Assembly (NCBI GenBank): GCA_036405975.1
Contig: DASWWM010000004.1
Location: forward strand, 1 to 26,246
Length of the DNA stretch: 26,246 nucleotides
DNA from: VEQN01 sp036405975
Lineage (GTDB): Bacteria > Patescibacteriota > Minisyncoccia > Phycocordibacterales > CAIZLB01
Reading direction: 5' to 3'
Shown: piece after piece, positions 21,623 to 26,246 of the stretch
How positions within the stretch are numbered: the first letter of the stretch is position 1
Layout: each line of letters starts with the position of its first letter
Program-made: the position numbers and the translations under genes
Notes under the pieces: model-generated
Database searches by the model: none
What the model saw: only the letters and a program-made list of their open reading frames with translations
What the model was told of the DNA's origin: nothing

Positions 21623-21648
21623 ACAAGTTTATATTGAGACTACGTGCC

Positions 21649-24288
21649 CTATTTCGTCACGAATGCCCTCGTGACCGGTCCGAAGAATCCGACTGCGGGA
21701 GAAATGCCGTTTGCCTTTTGGAATCTGATGAGAGTCGTTCGCGTCTTTGATCCGAACATGTCAGTCTCATTTCCGGCTGATCCGGCACCGCTGTCTGAAA
21801 CTGCGAATCCGCGAGAGTTCAGATATACCTGCAAGGCTTTGACGTCAGGGCCTTTAGCTCCGACGTGCAGATTCCTCTCAAAGCTGAAATGAGATGCCGG
21901 GTACGAAGCTGCCTCGCTTGCGACCGGGACTGACGCCTGTGTCGTTGACCCAGAGCCGGCCGAAGCAGCGCCTGATGCAGCGGCATACAGGCAGAGCTCC
22001 TGCTTATGGCTTGAGAAGTAATTGTAGTTCGAAGCCGCCTGGTCCTTGCATCCATGCTGGATTGCAGAATGCGCGATTACGCTTCCCTGAGCCGCCGATG
22101 TCGTAACGCCAGTCGAGCTGGAACCCGAAGAAACGGGGGTTCCAAAAAGAGTGAACGTTGAGAAATGGTCCGTGAAGCATGTCACCGTCTTGGCTGTGGC
22201 ATCGACTGAACAGTTTGACAGCGCATTCCACGAAGAGCCTCCCCATCGGTAGATGACGAGCGTTGATTCGTCGATTCCTTGCATGTCTGCAGGTGAATAT
22301 GAAATGGTTATGGAGATCGGCTCGTCGAACTCAGTCACAGGTGCCATGCCTTCAGTGATCGCATTGAGCGCATACGTATGCCCCGAGACGGGACTGAACT
22401 GCGACGACGGAGCGCCTACCGCATTCGCAACCGTATCATCCTGAATTCGCTTGATCTGGAAGTAGACCGTTCCCGAAGAAGAGGCTGAGAATGACGAAGG
22501 GACGCTGAGCGAGACACCTCTTCCGCTTTGGAGCAAGTCGACCGTCCCTCCAGTGGATGTCGAGATGCCGGTCGACTGCGACTGGGTGAGTACGAGCGCT
22601 TCGGCCGTGCAGCCCTTCGTCGTGAAGGATGCAGCAGAGCTTGTCGCCCTGTTTGAAGCGGCATCATCGCTGTAGACGCGATAGTGATACGTGACGCATG
22701 GATGCAGTTCCTGGATGTCCACTGAATGGCTGAGAACTCCCGGCGAGACATTCGATACGGGAGTCGTCGTTCCGAATGCCGAGCTCGGACCGTATTCGAC
22801 CATCGAAGAAGCAGCCTCGTTGGTGTCCCATGCGATCGTAGCGGAAGAGGCAGTCAGAGTAGATACGGAAAGGCTCGAGATGATCGGCGCGCCGGTATCG
22901 GCAACCAGCGAGAAATCGACTGAGCCTGACGATACCCAGTTGCTGCTTGCGGCAGCGTCGTCTTCCGTTCGGACACGGACATAATAGTCGCCTGCCGCAA
23001 GCGTTGTCGTCGCAGCCCCCACGAGGTACGTTCCGGAATTCTCCCCGAATGTGTATGTGGCATTCCCTTCTGCCGCGAACTGGGACCTATAGTCCAGTAC
23101 CAGATTCGAGAATGCATTATCGCGTGCGACCTGCAATCTGTATCGCACCTGCTCGGAAGCATCGGGATCTTCGAGCGTCATGCTCAGCGTTCCGCCCGCG
23201 ACGGTACCAGAAGATGCGCCGCCCAGAAATGTCGCGGAGCTCAGGCTTGCCGGAGATGACGGAGCCGTATTTGCGGAACCAGTAGTGAACGTTCGCGTCG
23301 ATGAGAGGCTCCCTCCGAAGCTGTTTACCGACTGGACTCGCCAGTAGTAATTCGTATTTTGTGAAAGGTCGCTGCCAAGGGTGTACGAAGTGCCGGAGAC
23401 ATTCGATGCATTGACGACCGTGCTTGAGAAATCGCTCTGCGTCGAAACGAGAAGCGTATAGCTCGTGGCACTTGCGACCTGAAGCCATTCGAATGTTGGC
23501 CGCAGAGTAGCGCCGAGGGTTCCGTTGGTCGGATTCACGAGCGTCGGGCTTACAGGCGCCCCTGTCGGAAGGATGTAGATGAGATCGTATGTAGAACTTG
23601 CATTCATCGTATAGTCATTCGACCCATTAGGAGTCAGCTGGATGGATTGTCCTTGGATCAACGAAGCCGTATCGTTTGAATACTGCTTGTATGTCGAGGC
23701 ATTCTTCTTGATACCGACTGTCGCACTGTTTCCGAGCGCCCTTGCTCCTCCGAGAAGATCTCGGTACTGAAGCCGGATCTCGTTTGATCCCTCATAAAGA
23801 ACGACCTGGAACGTTCCGAGCTGAACCGTTGTCCCGTGAAAATAAATATCGGTCCACTGCACGATGAACTTCCTATTCGGAGCTTCTCCTGCGGTTGCAT
23901 AGTAGATCGGCTTATTTCCTGAAGTCCCGGACTTATTTGTATTTAAATCATCCCAGAATGCATAGATGGTATTGTCAGCGCCGGCACCAGACAGTGGGCC
24001 GTTGCTGTACTGTGCAAAGCTACTTCCAAACGTGATAGTTCCATTGATGTTCACATATGCCTGCGTATAGTTGGTGCCGAAGAAAGAGAAAGTGAATCCG
24101 AGATTGAAAGGACCGGCAGCCACATCGTCGCCGGTGAGGTTCGTATTTATCCCAGCGACATTGATCTCACCGTCGGCCGCTTCCGCTCGCGGAGCAAAAG
24201 CTGCAAGCGAGACGAAGACGATAACGAGAAATGACTTGCCGAGAAGCGAGAAAGCCCGGTCAAGCTTCTTTGAGATTGATTCCTTCAT
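21649..24288 (-). CDS. Large secreted surface protein: beta domain, Fn3 repeats, PG-binding-like C-terminus
   Basis: From ATG 24288 the protein has 879 residues. It begins M-K-E-S-I-S-K-K and has a signal peptide ending at A-R/E-A-A-D (about 35-39). Domains in order: a nidogen/PEP-CTERM-like domain (about 40-240; F-T-F-S-F-F-G-T-N-Y, Y-V-N-I-N-G-T-I-T-F-G, F-W-D-D-L-N), an Fn3 domain (about 245-340), another beta domain, a purple-acid-phosphatase-type Fn3 (about 460-560; I-A-W-D-T-N-E-A-A-S-S-M-V-E-Y-G), a ZU5/GAIN-like region with D-H-F-S-T-F-T-L-F-G, the motif G-C-K-D-Q-A-A-S-N-Y-N-Y, a Ser/Ala linker and a C-terminal PG_binding_1-like domain (about 810-879; V-K-A-L-Q-V-Y-L-N, F-G-S-K-T-R-T-T-L-I-R-F-Q-K). 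It has no sorting signal; the C-terminal domain may hold it on the wall. Confidence 0.85.
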   Translation of the reverse strand: MKESISKKLDRAFSLLGKSFLVIVFVSLAAFAPRAEAADGEINVAGINTNLTGDDVAAGPFNLGFTFSFFGTNYTQAYVNINGTITFGSSFAQYSNGPLSGAGADNTIYAFWDDLNTNKSGTSGNKPIYYATAGEAPNRKFIVQWTDIYFHGTTVQLGTFQVVLYEGSNEIRLQYRDLLGGARALGNSATVGIKKNASTYKQYSNDTASLIQGQSIQLTPNGSNDYTMNASSTYDLIYILPTGAPVSPTLVNPTNGTLGATLRPTFEWLQVASATSYTLLVSTQSDFSSTVVNASNVSGTSYTLGSDLSQNTNYYWRVQSVNSFGGSLSSTRTFTTGSANTAPSSPASLSSATFLGGASSGTVAGGTLSMTLEDPDASEQVRYRLQVARDNAFSNLVLDYRSQFAAEGNATYTFGENSGTYLVGAATTTLAAGDYYVRVRTEDDAAASSNWVSSGSVDFSLVADTGAPIISSLSVSTLTASSATIAWDTNEAASSMVEYGPSSAFGTTTPVSNVSPGVLSHSVDIQELHPCVTYHYRVYSDDAASNRATSSAASFTTKGCTAEALVLTQSQSTGISTSTGGTVDLLQSGRGVSLSVPSSFSASSSGTVYFQIKRIQDDTVANAVGAPSSQFSPVSGHTYALNAITEGMAPVTEFDEPISITISYSPADMQGIDESTLVIYRWGGSSWNALSNCSVDATAKTVTCFTDHFSTFTLFGTPVSSGSSSTGVTTSAAQGSVIAHSAIQHGCKDQAASNYNYFSSHKQELCLYAAASGAASAGSGSTTQASVPVASEAASYPASHFSFERNLHVGAKGPDVKALQVYLNSRGFAVSDSGAGSAGNETDMFGSKTRTTLIRFQKANGISPAVGFFGPVTRAFVTK

Positions 24289-24298
24289 ATTGTGAATA

Positions 24299-24304
24299 AT
24301 TATA
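24299..24304 (-). promoter_or_regulatory. -10 box TATAAT of the surface protein gene
   Basis: Consensus TATAAT on the minus strand, 10 bases before the ATG at 24288. It fixes this ATG over the one at 24447, which lies upstream of the promoter and inside the YdeI-like gene. Confidence 0.55.
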
Positions 24305-24356
24305 CAGTATTGCGGACGGAACCGGGCCAGCGAAACCGCATCCAACATGTGGATTA

Positions 24357-24635
24357 TTATGCAAACCACTTTCTGGCGCTTTCCCGTCGATGCGGACAAC
24401 CCGGCCAGCAGCATGGCCTTTTCTCGCCTTTGAGCAAATCTTGACACATGCGGTCAAGATGCTCCTTCCTGGTCTCTGCTTTTTTGACGATTGTTATGTA
24501 GCAGATCCATTCATTTCGAGCGAGCGGGGTCAGGCCATTCCATATATCAAGAACGTTCTGCTTTGATAGCAGCCTGTCTTTCAGATCCGCAGGCACCCTG
24601 TGCACGACTCCTGTTTTGATGGTTTTTGAAATCAT
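24357..24635 (-). CDS. YdeI/OmpD-associated-like small protein
   Basis: A 92-residue soluble protein that resembles the C-terminal half of the YdeI/OmpD-associated (bacteriocin-protection) family: V-H-R-V-P-A-D-L-K-D-R-L near 11-22, L-T-P-L-A-R-N-E-W-I-C-Y-I near 35-47, K-K-A-E-T-R-K-E-H-L-D-R at 51-62, then a D-L-L-K-G-E-K-R-P-C-C-W-P-G-C-P-H-R tail. The C-C-x-x-x-C-x-H cluster near 74-81 looks able to bind a metal. Its ATG overlaps the TAA of the transporter gene by one base (TAATG), so translation is probably coupled. The function is unproven. Confidence 0.75.
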   Translation of the reverse strand: MISKTIKTGVVHRVPADLKDRLLSKQNVLDIWNGLTPLARNEWICYITIVKKAETRKEHLDRMCQDLLKGEKRPCCWPGCPHRRESARKWFA

Positions 24636-25900
24636 TATATTGAACGCTCGCCGTTGAAAGGCCTCATGCGCATGAGGACGGCGAGGCTGGCGGCAAGGAG
24701 GAGTCCGAGTGACAGCATCGCCGTCCGATATCCCGAGGCACTTTCCCCAGCGGCAAGAAGGGCCGCGCTCCAGACAGCCGGACCGACGAAGGTCGCAAAC
24801 CTCTCCGCGACGACATAATAGCTGTATGACGAGGCCACCAGATGCTTCGGTGCGAGATCAGCAACAAGCGCCCGGCTGATGCCCCATACAGGACCGAAGA
24901 TCAGTCCGGCCAGAAGAAATACCGGAAGCGCCTGCGCGAAGCTTTGGGCAAAGGTAGCGGTAACAAACACTAGAATCCAGCCGATAAGAATGAGCCGGAG
25001 CACTCGCACCTTGCCATGCTTGTCTGCCATTTTTCCGAAGAACATAGCGCCGACTGCGGCGAGCAGAAGGATGCCGGCAGTAAGCAGGGATTTCACCGCA
25101 TCTGAAACTCCGTACACCTCTTCAAGGTATAAAGGGAAATTATTTGAAAATGTGAGAAGGGCATCACTGAATAAAAAATATGCCAGGAGAAAGACGGCCA
25201 GAGGCTTGTGGCCGAATACCTCAGAGAACATCGACTTGAGTGACGGCCATGCACGGCCGGCATCACCTTGAGCAGCTTGATCCGAAGGACTGTCGCCGGC
25301 CGTGCCATCCTTATAGAACAGAAGCATCGGCAAGGCGAGAACAGCAAAGATGATGGTTGCAGGAAGCAAGGCCTGTGCCCTGCCCGGTTCCCCAAACAGC
25401 ACGAAGCCGCTGATGAACGGCAGCGTGACAAGGACTCCGGCAACTTGTCCGACGGAGTTCGCGCTCTGCCCTATTCCGGAAACGAGAGACCTGTTCCCTT
25501 CTTGCGACAGATCGCTCAGCATCGGAGTGAAGTACAGGAAGCATGTCAGGTACGCATACGTAGTGAGCCCGTACAGCAGCGTGATGAGCAGCGCGGATGC
25601 GTCGAGAAGCATGAGAGTCGAAACCAGCGCATATCCGAGAACTGCCAAGACGGTCCAGAGCCGCAGGCCGCCTATCTTTCCTTTATTGTGGCCTGCGGCA
25701 TCGATCTTCCTGCTTATATGCGGAGCGGTTGCGATGAATAGCGCGGATGACCCGATCAGGGCTGCATTGTACCACCAGGCCGGCATCCCCTTGTCGATGA
25801 CAAGCCATTGGGAGAAATAGAACAGAAAGGCCATGGCCACGATCGAGTTGGCAAAGTCATACAGGGACCAAAGTGCGAGTTTTTTCTTATTGCCAATCAT
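24635..25900 (-). CDS. MFS transporter, UMF1 family
   Basis: From ATG 25900 the protein has 421 residues and about twelve hydrophobic helices. The N-terminus K-K-K-L-A-L-W-S-L-Y-D-F-A-N-S is the signature of the UMF1 (unknown major facilitator, Atg22-like) family. The A-like loop motif D-K-H-G-K-V-R-V-L-R lies between helices 8 and 9. The substrate is unknown. The open frame begins at 25936, but a TATAAT box (25935-25940) overlaps that ATG, so Met9 (25912) or Met13 (25900) must be used; 25900 gives the family-like start M-I-G-N-K-K-K. It is coupled to the YdeI-like gene downstream and divergent from the Crp/Fnr-type regulator. Confidence 0.85.
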   Translation of the reverse strand: MIGNKKKLALWSLYDFANSIVAMAFLFYFSQWLVIDKGMPAWWYNAALIGSSALFIATAPHISRKIDAAGHNKGKIGGLRLWTVLAVLGYALVSTLMLLDASALLITLLYGLTTYAYLTCFLYFTPMLSDLSQEGNRSLVSGIGQSANSVGQVAGVLVTLPFISGFVLFGEPGRAQALLPATIIFAVLALPMLLFYKDGTAGDSPSDQAAQGDAGRAWPSLKSMFSEVFGHKPLAVFLLAYFLFSDALLTFSNNFPLYLEEVYGVSDAVKSLLTAGILLLAAVGAMFFGKMADKHGKVRVLRLILIGWILVFVTATFAQSFAQALPVFLLAGLIFGPVWGISRALVADLAPKHLVASSYSYYVVAERFATFVGPAVWSAALLAAGESASGYRTAMLSLGLLLAASLAVLMRMRPFNGERSI

Positions 25901-25985
25901 GGTTGCGCGCATGCGGAACGCCCGAGATGCAAGCATTATACACCACGAACGGGTTATTTATGAAGAATTTCCGGCAAAAGCCGGA

Positions 25986-26014
25986 TTAACCTTCGACCAA
26001 AAGGGATGTATACT
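25986..26014 (+). promoter_or_regulatory. Promoter of the Crp/Fnr-type gene with adjacent inverted repeat
   Basis: -35 TTAACC (25986-25991), 17-base spacer, -10 TATACT (26009-26014), 9 bases to the ATG. The inverted repeat TCCGGC-AAAA-GCCGGA (25970-25985) abuts the -35 box, between this promoter and the divergent MFS promoter, and could be an operator. Confidence 0.55.
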
Positions 26015-26023
26015 TGTGCCGAT

Positions 26024-26246
26024 ATGTCAGAATACTTCAAATTCTCGGAAATCCATCACCGCTTTTTCAAGAAGCACGGCGAAAAGGTGATGTACGACAA
26101 GGACCAGCATCTTGCATGGCAGAATGATGAGAGCGGCTGGGTGTTCTTCCTGGCCGAAGGCCTCGTGCAGGTATCTTTCTCGTTCAATGACGGCACCCGC
26201 CGGATCATCGGATACTTCGTGCCGGGAATAAGCTTCGCGCAGATAG
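26024..26246 (+). CDS. Crp/Fnr-type regulator, N-terminal cNMP-binding domain (truncated by window)
   Basis: The frame is open from ATG 26024 to the window end (74 codons). The sequence fits the start of a cyclic-nucleotide-binding beta-roll: F-F-K-K-H-G-E-K-V-M-Y-D-K-D-Q near 15-29, then G-W-V-F-F-L-A-E-G-L-V-Q-V-S-F-S near 40-55 and R-R-I-I-G-Y-F-V-P-G-I-S-F-A near 62-75, which correspond to the G-E-x-A-like strands before the phosphate-binding cassette. The DNA-binding HTH would be beyond the window and cannot be checked. Its divergent position to the MFS transporter suggests it may control it. Confidence 0.75.
   Translation, partial: MSEYFKFSEIHHRFFKKHGEKVMYDKDQHLAWQNDESGWVFFLAEGLVQVSFSFNDGTRRIIGYFVPGISFAQI

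Noticed and set aside
1..26246. tRNA, rRNA, CRISPR arrays, insertion sequences, prophage genes
   Set aside because: I found no tRNA-like cloverleaf with T-loop, no rRNA segment, no regularly spaced repeats, and no transposase, integrase or phage structural gene. DUF1398 is sometimes called a phage envelope protein, but nothing around it is phage-like.
1..26246. Alternative genetic code with TGA read as Gly or Trp (SR1/Gracilibacteria type)
   Set aside because: TGA ends several genes at sensible places (for example 9464 and 11328), so the standard bacterial code applies.

Overview
The window is about 26 kb of bacterial chromosome, roughly half GC, that uses the standard code (TGA, TAA and TAG all end genes here). 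Most genes are on the minus strand. The mix suggests a small-genome bacterium, possibly of the Candidate Phyla Radiation (Patescibacteria): many short uncharacterised proteins, a UMPH-1 type nucleotidase, a large secreted Fn3/peptidoglycan-binding surface protein, small one- and two-helix membrane proteins, almost no Shine-Dalgarno sites, and many genes whose -10 box sits about 6 bases before the start codon. The lineage is inferred from content; no marker gene here proves it.

Layout. 1-5366 (minus): a partial unknown gene, rsgA, a DUF817 membrane protein coupled to a zincin-like protease, an SRPBCC protein, a MliC-domain protein, a DUF1398 protein, a membrane-anchored unknown and two very small membrane proteins. 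5367-6025: terminator, perfect palindrome and a LapA-type membrane protein. 6148-8816: a Sau3AI-like restriction-modification island with divergent genes and a shared palindromic promoter. 8855-11328: a NUDIX hydrolase and two divergent unknown genes. 11478-15021: a multi-pass membrane protein and the cysDN ATP sulfurylase operon. 15046-20294 (minus): a membrane-anchored unknown, a THUMP RNA methyltransferase, a GNAT acetyltransferase, a UMPH-1 nucleotidase, a YbjQ protein, an unknown and a PQQ-type sugar dehydrogenase. 20471-21173 (plus): a DUF2975 membrane protein with its small HTH regulator. 21263-25900 (minus): DUF2200, the surface protein, a YdeI-like protein and an UMF1-type MFS transporter. 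26024-end (plus): a truncated Crp/Fnr-type regulator.

The most striking observation lies just upstream of cysD. A good promoter (TTGATT, 16 bases, TATAGT) places the start codon of a 20-codon ORF 6 bases after the -10 box. The peptide contains Met-Cys-Ser-Cys and is 25% sulfur amino acids. An intrinsic-terminator hairpin follows, ending 22 bases before the cysD start codon, and a leader segment can pair with that hairpin. This has the form of a leaderless, sulfur-amino-acid-sensing attenuator for sulfate activation. Second in interest are the overlapping divergent promoters of the restriction-modification pair and the window-wide leaderless promoter pattern.
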